From Akkermansiaceae bacterium (GTDB taxonomy: Bacteria > Verrucomicrobiota > Verrucomicrobiia > Verrucomicrobiales > Akkermansiaceae), in NCBI GenBank assembly GCA_017798145.1, contig CP059069.1:2961226-3025225 (forward strand): a stretch of DNA of 64,000 bases, in the 5' to 3' direction. The first letter of the stretch is position 1. The number at the start of each line of letters is the position of its first letter. The notes beneath the pieces were generated by a model. The model was not told the DNA's origin, searched no databases, and worked only from the letters and a program-made list of their open reading frames with translations. This document shows, one piece after another, positions 1-6,734 of this stretch. Made by a program: the position numbers and the translations under genes.

Positions 1-148
1 AGCCGATCACGAGGATGAATGCCAGCGAGATGCCGTGCAACGCCGAGGCCGCCTTTTTCTGGCAGCCACCCAGCATGGTGGCACCGAGCGAAGCGAAGAG
101 GGCGAAGGCACCGGCGAGGTGAAGGGTTTTGAGCAATAGCGGATCCAT
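1..148 (-). CDS. Membrane protein, 5' end only (runs off the window)
   Basis: An open frame reads leftward from ATG at 148-146 to the window edge (49 codons). The translation begins MDPLLLKTLHLAGAFALF and is strongly hydrophobic, with a second hydrophobic stretch (ISLAFILVIG) at the edge. It therefore looks like an integral membrane protein with at least two N-terminal segments. It is divergent from the small membrane protein that starts at 237. The family cannot be recognised from this fragment. Confidence 0.5.
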   Translation of the reverse strand, partial: MDPLLLKTLHLAGAFALFASLGATMLGGCQKKAASALHGISLAFILVIG

Positions 149-236
149 GGTCGGGACGATCCTCTGCTGCGTGGCGGCTGGAATCAAGAGAAACCCGGAA
201 AGGTGAGTTCCGCCCCCGACGTATATGCCCGTGCCA

Positions 237-488
237 ATGAAACGCAAACTCGCATGGATCGGAGCCATCGTATCGGGACTGTACCTGATCACGATCGGGC
301 CGCTGCCATGGCCCGCGATGGACCCGCTGCCGTTCATCGACGAGGCCATCGCCTTGGCCTTTTTCCTGAAATGCACCTCCTCCCTCGGCTACGACATCCG
401 GAAATGGTTGCCATTTTTCGGGAAATCGGCGAAACCCGGCGCCAAGCCGAAGAGCGAGAATCCCAAGGACGTCACCATCGATGTCTAA
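237..488 (+). CDS. Small membrane protein, unknown function
   Basis: A product of about 83 residues starts MKRKLAWIGAIVSGLYLITI, so it has one clear N-terminal membrane segment. A second hydrophobic stretch (EAIALAFFLK) is followed by a Lys/Pro-rich tail. The PLPFIDEAIALAFFLK part loosely resembles the DUF1232/YkvA hydrophobic motif, but the match is weak and no function is assigned. An in-frame ATG at 225 would add four residues. Neither start has a good ribosome binding site. It lies 27 nt upstream of the cytochrome/LRR membrane protein on the same strand and may be co-transcribed with it. Confidence 0.55.
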   Translation: MKRKLAWIGAIVSGLYLITIGPLPWPAMDPLPFIDEAIALAFFLKCTSSLGYDIRKWLPFFGKSAKPGAKPKSENPKDVTIDV

Positions 489-515
489 GCAACCCTTACC
501 CCACATCCCTACGAA

Positions 516-2030
516 ATGAGCAACGAAATCGACCTCGACGAACGCCCGGCGAAAACATCGCGCCCCTATTTCCTGACACTCGCCGGCCTCCTGACCATAG
601 GCGGCCTGGTCGCCCTGCCGTTCCTTGCCGGTGAGCCGGATGGCGGGAAAATGCCCGATATGGTGCGTTTCCTGGGGCGCTTCCACCCTGTTATCCTGCA
701 CCTTCCCATCGGCATTTTCGTGCTGATCCTCTGCCAGGAATTCGTGGCGATGTTCACCGGGAAAACCCAGCGCAGCATCCTGCCTGCCTTCCTTGGCGCG
801 GCCAGCGCGGTGCTGGCGATGCTTGCCGGATTCCTGCTCTACCAGGGCGGCGGCTTCGAGGGCAGCGAGCTGGTGGAAGACCACCTCTGGGGCGGACTCG
901 GCTTCGCTTGCCTCGCCGTGCTCTCCTTCATCGCCAAGGCATGGAGCGCCGGCCCCGGCTCCTCGCAGGCGTTCTACCGCGTCCTCGTCCTTTCCAGCGT
1001 TGGCGTGATGACCTACGCCAGCCACAACGGCGGCTCCATCACCCACGGCGAGGACTACCTGACGAAATACGCCCCCGACCCGATCCGCGAAGCCATAGGC
1101 CTGGAGCCGAAGAAGCCAAAGCAGGAGGCCAAGCCGCTCGAAGAGCAGATCGCCTACGCCGACATCGTCCACCCCATCCTTGAGAAGCGCTGCGTGCAGT
1201 GCCACAAGGAAGGGAAGTCCAAGGGCAAGTTCCGCATGGACACCTACGAGCTCCTGCTGGCCGGCGGCAAGGAAGGCGACGGCCTGGAGCCGGGCAACGC
1301 CGACGACAGCAACATCGTCTATCGCATCGAGCTGCCGGAGGACGATGAGGAGCACATGCCCCCGGATGGGAAGGAAGGCCTCGACGACAACGAGCTGGCC
1401 GTCCTGAAATGGTGGATCAACGAAGGCGCCGATCCGGTGAAAACCGTTGCTGAGCTGAACCTCACCGATGAGATCCGCGCCGCCATCGCCAAGATCGTCC
1501 CCTCCGCCGCCACATCCGGGGACGCTCCCACCGCCGCCAAGGCGGACACCGCCTCCGCAGATCTCGTCGCCATGGTGGCCAAGCTCAGCGAGGAATTCCC
1601 CGGCGGGCTGACCTTCGAGTCCCAGTCCTCCGCGAACCTCACCTTCACCGGCGTTTCCCTGCGGAAAAACCTCACCGACGAGCTATTTGAAAAACTCGCC
1701 CCCGTCCTGCCGAAGATGGTCTCCGTGGATCTTTCCGCCTCCTCGGTCACCGACGCCTCCGTGGCGCTGTTGGCCGGGTCTCCGGATCTCAAATTGATAC
1801 GCCTCGCCGAAACCGGAATCACCGACGCCTCCATCGACACCCTGGTCAAGCTCCAGAACCTGGAGTCCGTTAACCTCTATGGCACCAAGGTCACCGACGA
1901 AGGGGTGAAAAAGCTCGCCGCGCTCAAGAACCTCAGGAGCCTCTACCTCTGGCAGACCGCCGTTACCCCCGCCGCCATCGCGGAGCTGCAAAAAGCCCTC
2001 CCGGACGCACAGATCATCACGGGCATCTGA
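516..2030 (+). CDS. Membrane protein with DUF2231-like, planctomycete-type cytochrome c and LRR domains
   Basis: The product is 504 residues. About five membrane helices lie in residues 18-170, including a DUF2231-like start (FHPVILHLPIGIFVL). A single haem-binding CVQCH motif follows at residues 226-230. It sits in a sequence typical of planctomycete cytochrome C (PSCyt1) domains, with a downstream MPPDG signature that usually supplies the distal Met. Residues about 390-500 are leucine-rich-repeat-like (SVTDASVALLAG, GITDASIDTLVKL, KVTDEGVKKLAAL). The haem and LRR parts are probably periplasmic, on a membrane anchor. Proteins of this build are common in Verrucomicrobiota and Planctomycetota, and their electron partner is unknown. 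The start lacks a clear ribosome binding site. Confidence 0.85.
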   Translation: MSNEIDLDERPAKTSRPYFLTLAGLLTIGGLVALPFLAGEPDGGKMPDMVRFLGRFHPVILHLPIGIFVLILCQEFVAMFTGKTQRSILPAFLGAASAVLAMLAGFLLYQGGGFEGSELVEDHLWGGLGFACLAVLSFIAKAWSAGPGSSQAFYRVLVLSSVGVMTYASHNGGSITHGEDYLTKYAPDPIREAIGLEPKKPKQEAKPLEEQIAYADIVHPILEKRCVQCHKEGKSKGKFRMDTYELLLAGGKEGDGLEPGNADDSNIVYRIELPEDDEEHMPPDGKEGLDDNELAVLKWWINEGADPVKTVAELNLTDEIRAAIAKIVPSAATSGDAPTAAKADTASADLVAMVAKLSEEFPGGLTFESQSSANLTFTGVSLRKNLTDELFEKLAPVLPKMVSVDLSASSVTDASVALLAGSPDLKLIRLAETGITDASIDTLVKLQNLESVNLYGTKVTDEGVKKLAALKNLRSLYLWQTAVTPAAIAELQKALPDAQIITGI

Positions 2031-2053
2031 CAGCCTATGGGCTAACTGCGGCT

Positions 2054-2080
2054 GACCAGGCCGGACCAGGCCGGACCAGG
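2054..2080. repeat. Short tandem repeat, unit GACCAGGCCG, 2.7 copies
   Basis: A 10-bp unit is repeated nearly three times between the stop of the cytochrome/LRR gene and the GbsR-type regulator. It is entirely intergenic, and no function is evident. Confidence 0.75.
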
Positions 2081-2107
2081 GCAAGCTGGCGAAATTTCCG
2101 CTTGCCA

Positions 2108-2133
2108 TACTGAATTTTCAGTATTTACTGAAA
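2108..2133. promoter_or_regulatory. Candidate operator of the GbsR-type regulator
   Basis: A 16-bp near-palindrome, TACTGAATTTTCAGTA (2108-2123), is mismatched only at the centre. The half-site TACTGAAA follows directly at 2126-2133, ending 2 nt before the ATG at 2136. The region is much more AT-rich than its surroundings. Its position over the start of a MarR/GbsR-type gene suggests autoregulation, which is an inference. Confidence 0.45.
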
Positions 2134-2135
2134 CT

Positions 2136-2660
2136 ATGAAAGTTGCCACGACGGACAAGCTGGGACAGGCGAGGGATGAGTTCATCGCCCAATGGGGTGC
2201 CTTGGGCACCCAGTGGGGGATCAGCCGGACCATGGCGCAGATCCACGCGCTGCTGATGACCTCGCCGCGCCCGATGTGCACCGACGAGGTGATGGAGGCG
2301 CTGGAGGTGAGCCGGGGCAACGCCCACTCGAACCTCAAGGAACTGGTCAACTGGGGCTTGATCCGGATGATTGTGATCCGGGGCGAGCGCCGGGATTTCT
2401 ACGAGGCGGAGAAGGACGTCTGGCAGATTTTCACCATCATCGCCCGCGAGCGGAAACGCCGGGAGATCGAGCCCGCGCTGGCCATCCTCAACAAGTGTGC
2501 GGAGGAGACCAAAGGCCTCAAGGGCGAGGAGGCGAAGGCTTTCCACAACCAGATGAAGCAGCTGGAGGAGTTCGTCGGCTTCGCATCGAAGATGTCGGAC
2601 CGCATTTCCGGCATGAGGCACGGGCTGGCGCTGCAGCTTGCGAGCAAGATCCTCGGATGA
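2136..2660 (+). CDS. GbsR/MarR-family transcriptional regulator
   Basis: The product is 174 residues. The N-terminal half is a winged helix-turn-helix typical of GbsR-like MarR relatives: an opening region like ISRTMAQIHALLMTSP, a recognition-helix region VSRGNAHSNLKELVNWGLI and the wing IRGERRDFYEAEKDVW. The C-terminal half is charged and helical and probably dimerises. GbsR relatives often control compatible-solute or envelope genes, and the target here is unknown. The near-palindrome directly upstream is the obvious candidate binding site. The SDR epimerase starts 10 nt downstream on the same strand and may be co-transcribed. Confidence 0.88.
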   Translation: MKVATTDKLGQARDEFIAQWGALGTQWGISRTMAQIHALLMTSPRPMCTDEVMEALEVSRGNAHSNLKELVNWGLIRMIVIRGERRDFYEAEKDVWQIFTIIARERKRREIEPALAILNKCAEETKGLKGEEAKAFHNQMKQLEEFVGFASKMSDRISGMRHGLALQLASKILG

Positions 2661-2670
2661 AATTTTTCCC

Positions 2671-3672
2671 ATGAACCCGACAACAGTCATCATCGGCGCG
2701 AACGGCTTCCTCGGCCGCTACCTGTGCCGCCACTTCGCACGCAACGGCCGGGAGGTCGTTGCCATCGCCCGCAGCAGGAAAGGATGGAGCGGCGACGGGA
2801 TGTTCCTTGAGTGGGACGGAGAAACCATGGGGCCATGGGCGCTGGCCCTGGAGGGCGCGGAGCTCGTGATCAACCTGGCGGGGCGCAGCGTGAACTGCCG
2901 CTACAACGCGGCCAACAGGGAAGAGATCCTGCGCAGCAGGGTGGCGACGACGGAGCTTGTCGGCAAGGCGGTCGCGCTGTGTCGCGTACCACCCAGGCTG
3001 TGGATCAATTCCAGCACCGCCACCTGGTACCGCCATGCGGAGGACAAGCCGCAGGACGAGTGGGAAGGTGTGCGCGGCGAGGGCTTTTCCTGTGATGTGG
3101 CCGCCGCCTGGGAGGATGCGTTCTTCGGCGCGAAAGTGCCTGCGGAGACCCGGAAGGTCGCGCTGCGCACCGGCATGGTCCTGGCGAACGAGCCGGATAC
3201 CGTCTATGATGTCCTCACCGGCCTCACCAACCGCGCCCTCGGCGGCGCAATGGGAAGCGGCAGCCAACGGGTTAGCTGGATCCACATGGACGATTTCCTC
3301 CGCGCCGTGGAATTCATCATGCGCGACCCTTTCCTCGACGGCATCATCAACGCCACCGCTCCGGATTTCCCCACCAACCGCGAACTCATGAAATGCTTCC
3401 GCGAAACCGTCGGAATACCCATCGGCCTGCCCGCCTCCAAATCCATGCTGGCCATCGGCGCGACGGTCTTGGGAACGGAAACCGAGCTGGTGCTCAAAAG
3501 CCGCTGGGCGGAGCCTTTGCGCCTGCGCGAGGCCGGATTCCGCTGGCGCTATCCCGTGGCGGCGGACGCCATCGACGACCTAGAGCGCCGCCGCGGCCTA
3601 GCCGGATTCTTCCGCGAGAGCGAACGCCGCAGTGCGGGCGCGAGGGCGTGGCTGCCAGCCACCACCCGCTGA
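2671..3672 (+). CDS. TIGR01777-type NAD-dependent epimerase (SDR)
   Basis: The product is 333 residues. A Rossmann GxxGxxG motif sits at residues 9-15 (GANGFLG). The body matches the YfcH/TIGR01777 atypical SDR family (NLAGRSVNCRYN, a WINSSTATWY-like active-site segment, VSWIHMDDF), with a C-terminal DUF1731-like region. Substrates of this family are not established. I chose the ATG at 2671 because the nucleotide-binding strand begins directly after it. An upstream in-frame start at 2638 would overlap the regulator gene. A strong hairpin follows the stop. Confidence 0.88.
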   Translation: MNPTTVIIGANGFLGRYLCRHFARNGREVVAIARSRKGWSGDGMFLEWDGETMGPWALALEGAELVINLAGRSVNCRYNAANREEILRSRVATTELVGKAVALCRVPPRLWINSSTATWYRHAEDKPQDEWEGVRGEGFSCDVAAAWEDAFFGAKVPAETRKVALRTGMVLANEPDTVYDVLTGLTNRALGGAMGSGSQRVSWIHMDDFLRAVEFIMRDPFLDGIINATAPDFPTNRELMKCFRETVGIPIGLPASKSMLAIGATVLGTETELVLKSRWAEPLRLREAGFRWRYPVAADAIDDLERRRGLAGFFRESERRSAGARAWLPATTR

Positions 3673-3706
3673 AAAAAACGCCCGGCCACCATGCGGTGGA
3701 CGGGCG
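3672..3706 (-). terminator. Intrinsic terminator of ilvC
   Basis: CGCCCG (3679-3684) pairs with CGGGCG (3701-3706), and inside it CCACC (3686-3690) pairs with GGTGG (3695-3699), leaving a short loop. A run of seven A on the plus strand (3672-3678) becomes a T tract after the hairpin on the minus strand. It therefore fits termination of the leftward ilvC, and the hairpin also ends the rightward epimerase gene. Confidence 0.85.
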
Positions 3707-3726
3707 CTTGATGAAACTCGCTCAGC

Positions 3727-4772
3727 CTATTTCGAGGAGGAAACGTAGCTCGCCTGGCTCGCGCCTTTCTTGAGCTTGGTCTGCTTGATCCAGCTCATCG
3801 TGGAGCGGAGCTTCGCGCCGACCTTCTCGATCTGGTGCTGCTCGCCTTCCTTGCGGAGGGCGTTGAATTTCTTGTAGCCGCCCTCGTACTCGGCGATCCA
3901 CTCCTTGGCGAACTTGCCGCTCTCGATTTCCTTGAGCTGCTTGACCATGCGCTTCTTCACCGAGGCATCGATGATCTTCGGGCCGACGGAGACATCGCCC
4001 CACTCGGCGGTCTCGGAGATCGAGAAACGCATGCCCGCGATGCCGGCCTCGTTCATGAGGTCGACGATGAGCTTGAGCTCGTGGAGGCACTCGAAGTATG
4101 CCATTTCCGGCTGGAATCCTGCCTCGACGAGAACCTCGAAGCCCGCCTTGACGAGTGCGGAGGCACCGCCGCAGAGGACGACCTGCTCACCGAAAAGGTC
4201 GGTGACGGTTTCCTCGCGGAAGTTGGTCTCGAACACACCGGCACGGGTGCATCCGACGCCACGCGCCCATGCGAGCGCGGTGGCCTTGGCTTTTCCGGAA
4301 ACGTCCTGGTGCACGGCGATCAGGCCGGGAACGCCTTTGCCGTCGACGAACTGCGAGCGCACCGTGTACTTTATCCCTTGGGGGCGACGAGGATGACGTC
4401 GATGTCCTTGGGAAGGTCGATGGTCTTGAAGTGAACGGCGAAGCCGTGGGAGAAAAGGAGGGTCTTGCCCTTGGTGAGGTTGGGCGCGATGTCCTTGTTG
4501 TAAACGGAAGGGATCACGGTGTCAGGGGTGGCGACGAAGATCACGTCGGCGGCCCTGACGGCATCTGCGGTGTCCATGACCTCGAAGCCGAGTTTCTGGG
4601 CGACCTCGCGGGATTTGGATTTCTTGTAAAGGCCGATGACGACTTTCAGGCCGCTGTCCTTGAGGTTGAGCGCGTGGGCGTGGCCTTGTGAGCCGAAGCC
4701 GATCACGGCGAGTGTCTTTTTCTTCAGCGAAGTGAGGTTCGCGTCCTTGTTCGTGTAGATCTTGGCAGCCAT
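3727..4772 (-). pseudogene. ilvC: Ketol-acid reductoisomerase, frameshifted as given
   Basis: Ketol-acid reductoisomerase is the second step of valine/isoleucine synthesis. The N-terminal part starts at ATG 4772 (MAAKIYTNKD) and carries the NADPH Rossmann motif (VIGFGSQGHAHALNL). It ends at a stop just after VAPKG near 4372. The C-terminal part continues in another frame from about 4375 ([18 protein letters not shown] to SYVSSSK) and holds the metal-binding [12 protein letters not shown] region. The join is one base short of the normal KGPGHTVR spacing. Restoring one base gives about 348 residues, the normal class I length. Everything else is well conserved, so a one-base sequence error is as likely as real loss. 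A terminator follows the gene. Confidence 0.9.
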
Positions 4773-4926
4773 AACTGGTCGATTAGTGAATTCGTGTTTG
4801 CCGGAAACATGCCACCGAGGCTGCAACCGGGCGCACAAGCTGGCTATCGCCCGGCAGGCCGTCAAGCCTCCTCTTGCCCCAAAGTGTTGCCAGCGAAGGG
4901 GCGGCGGCTACATTCGCGGCCACGGC

Positions 4927-5385
4927 ATGAAAGCGGAACTTGTGGAACTGATACGCGCCGAGCTGCGCACCCGGCTGGCGCGGCTGGCGAAGGCGGCGAT
5001 GGACGCCCATGCGGCGGCGACCGATCCCGGCTCGAAGGCGGAGAGCAAATATGACACCCGCAACCTGGAGGAGTCCTACCTTGCCACCGGCCAGGCGCGG
5101 CAAGTCAGGGAACTTGGGGAAACCCTCCGAGTCTTCGAGAACCTCCGGCTGAGGGATTTTTCCGGAAACGAGGAGATCGCCGCCGGTGCGCTGGTGGAGG
5201 TGGAAAGGGACGGAGCCAAGCTATTGTTCCTGCTCGCCCCGGCTTGCGGTGGTTTGGAAATCGAATCCGAGGGCAGGGAGATCACCTTGCTCAGCCCGGA
5301 AAGCCCGCTTTACCGGAACCTGCTCGGGAAGAGGGCGGGGGAGCGCCTCGATGCGCCTCCTTTTTCAGTCCACCGCGTAACCTGA
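4927..5385 (+). CDS. GreA/GreB-family-like elongation factor homolog
   Basis: The product is 152 residues. The N-terminal half is a predicted antiparallel coiled coil (MKAELVELIRAELRTRLARL). It contains the stretch SKAESKYDTRNLEESYLA seen in short proteins annotated as GreAB-type transcription factors. The C-terminal half is a small beta domain (VEVERDGAKLLFLLAP, ITLLSPESPL) like the Gre FKBP-fold end. The role is probably RNA polymerase binding, inferred from similarity only. It diverges from ilvC. Its last 21 nt overlap the 3' end of the convergent ROK gene. Confidence 0.7.
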   Translation: MKAELVELIRAELRTRLARLAKAAMDAHAAATDPGSKAESKYDTRNLEESYLATGQARQVRELGETLRVFENLRLRDFSGNEEIAAGALVEVERDGAKLLFLLAPACGGLEIESEGREITLLSPESPLYRNLLGKRAGERLDAPPFSVHRVT

Positions 5386-6315
5386 TTCCCCGAGCGCAAG
5401 CGCGGCGGCCCCGACCGTGCCGGCCTCGTGGCCGAAGGCGGCGGGCAGGATCGCCAGTCCGTCCTTGAAGGGCCCGGAGAGCTGGCGGAGCAGGTGCCCG
5501 CGGAACGGGCGGAAGAGGATTTCCCCGGCACGGGCGACGCCGCCGCCAATCACGATGGCCTCCGGGTTGAGCAGCCAGCAGGCATTCATCATCGCCGTCG
5601 CGAGCATGCGGGCGATGCCATCCCAGCAAGCCAGCGCCACCGCATCGCCGTGTTTGGCGGCCTCCGCGAGGGCGGCGGGCGAGCAGTCCTCGATGTCCCT
5701 TGAAATCCCCGCCGACTGGTACGCTGCCTGGGCATCGCGGGCGATTTCCCGGTTGCCTATGTAGTCCTCCAAGGCACCGAGATTCCCGTAGTGGCCCTTG
5801 CGTCCCGCGAAGTCGATGGATGTCTGGCCGATCTCCCCGGCACCGAACCTGGCGCCGCGGACCATCTGGCCATTGGCGATGATGCCGCCGCCCACTCCGG
5901 TGCCGAGCGCCACGCAGACGAGGTGGTGCAGGCCTTTGCCCGCGCCGAGTTTCCACTCGGCGTAGGCCATGCAGTTCGCATCGTTGTCCGCCACGACGGG
6001 CAGGCCGAGCTTCGCCCCAAGCTCCGCCTTGAGGGGGACATTCTCCCAGCCCCGGACGTTCGTGAGGCCGGCAACGATCCCTTTTTCGAAATCGACAAAA
6101 CCCGGCATCCCGATCCCCACCGCGCGGATGCCCGGATGGCGGCTGCGCAGATCTGCGACAACCCTCACCATCGTGTCCATCAGCTCTCCGGCAGCGTCGA
6201 AGTCCTGCGTCGCGATGGGCGGCGCCTGGTCGATGATCTCATTGCCGCGCACCACCCCCGTTTTCACGCTGGTGCCGCCGAAGTCGATGCCGATCGCAAG
6301 GGGTGTGTCGCTCAT
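5365..6315 (-). CDS. ROK-family sugar kinase/regulator-like protein
   Basis: The product is 316 residues with an ASKHA fold. The phosphate-1 motif IGIDFGGTSVKTG lies near residue 8, DNDANCMAYAEWK carries the likely catalytic Asp, and ALGTGVGGGIIANG is the phosphate-2 motif. ROK proteins are glucokinases, other hexose kinases or repressors. There is no N-terminal HTH, so an enzyme is more likely. The usual ROK zinc motif (CxCGxxGCxE) is absent, and the corresponding stretch reads GRKGHYGNLGALEDYIGNRE. The start is ATG 6315. Open sequence continues upstream but does not look conserved. Confidence 0.85.
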   Translation of the reverse strand: MSDTPLAIGIDFGGTSVKTGVVRGNEIIDQAPPIATQDFDAAGELMDTMVRVVADLRSRHPGIRAVGIGMPGFVDFEKGIVAGLTNVRGWENVPLKAELGAKLGLPVVADNDANCMAYAEWKLGAGKGLHHLVCVALGTGVGGGIIANGQMVRGARFGAGEIGQTSIDFAGRKGHYGNLGALEDYIGNREIARDAQAAYQSAGISRDIEDCSPAALAEAAKHGDAVALACWDGIARMLATAMMNACWLLNPEAIVIGGGVARAGEILFRPFRGHLLRQLSGPFKDGLAILPAAFGHEAGTVGAAALALGESGYAVD

Positions 6316-6734
6316 GGTCGCGCATTCCCTAGGCTGCGGGTTTGGAAAGATCCACCCAAAACGATGGGCGTGGCAGGGTTCCTGCGCCACGATCCTCGCG
6401 GACCCGGCACTGACTTCGACATGCTTCATGGACAGGGGGGAAATGCGAGGCCCATTGCGGCGTCCACCGTGGAGACGCCCGCGGAGAACGACGCTGCGAC
6501 TCCCGCCCACCACCAGAAAGCGGCCGAAGAAGCGGCAGGGTCTCCCGGATCCGATCCCAAAGCCGGCCCGGAACGCTTGCGGGGAAGGATCCTCGCACCG
6601 CATCGGATTTCGCCGCAAAGAATCCGGTGATCTCGGCACTTCAGATCCGACAGGTTCCCAGGGTGGCAAGCCTTGGCCTCCGGAAAAAATGCGGAAGCTT
6701 GATTTCCACGCGCATTTCCCTAAGTTAGCAACCC
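6316..6734. other. Intergenic region, no gene seen
   Basis: These 419 bases separate the divergent ROK and ankyrin-transpeptidase genes. Long open frames exist in several phases because of high GC, but none has a credible composition or recognisable motif. It presumably holds the two promoters, and no consensus elements stand out. Confidence 0.5.
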
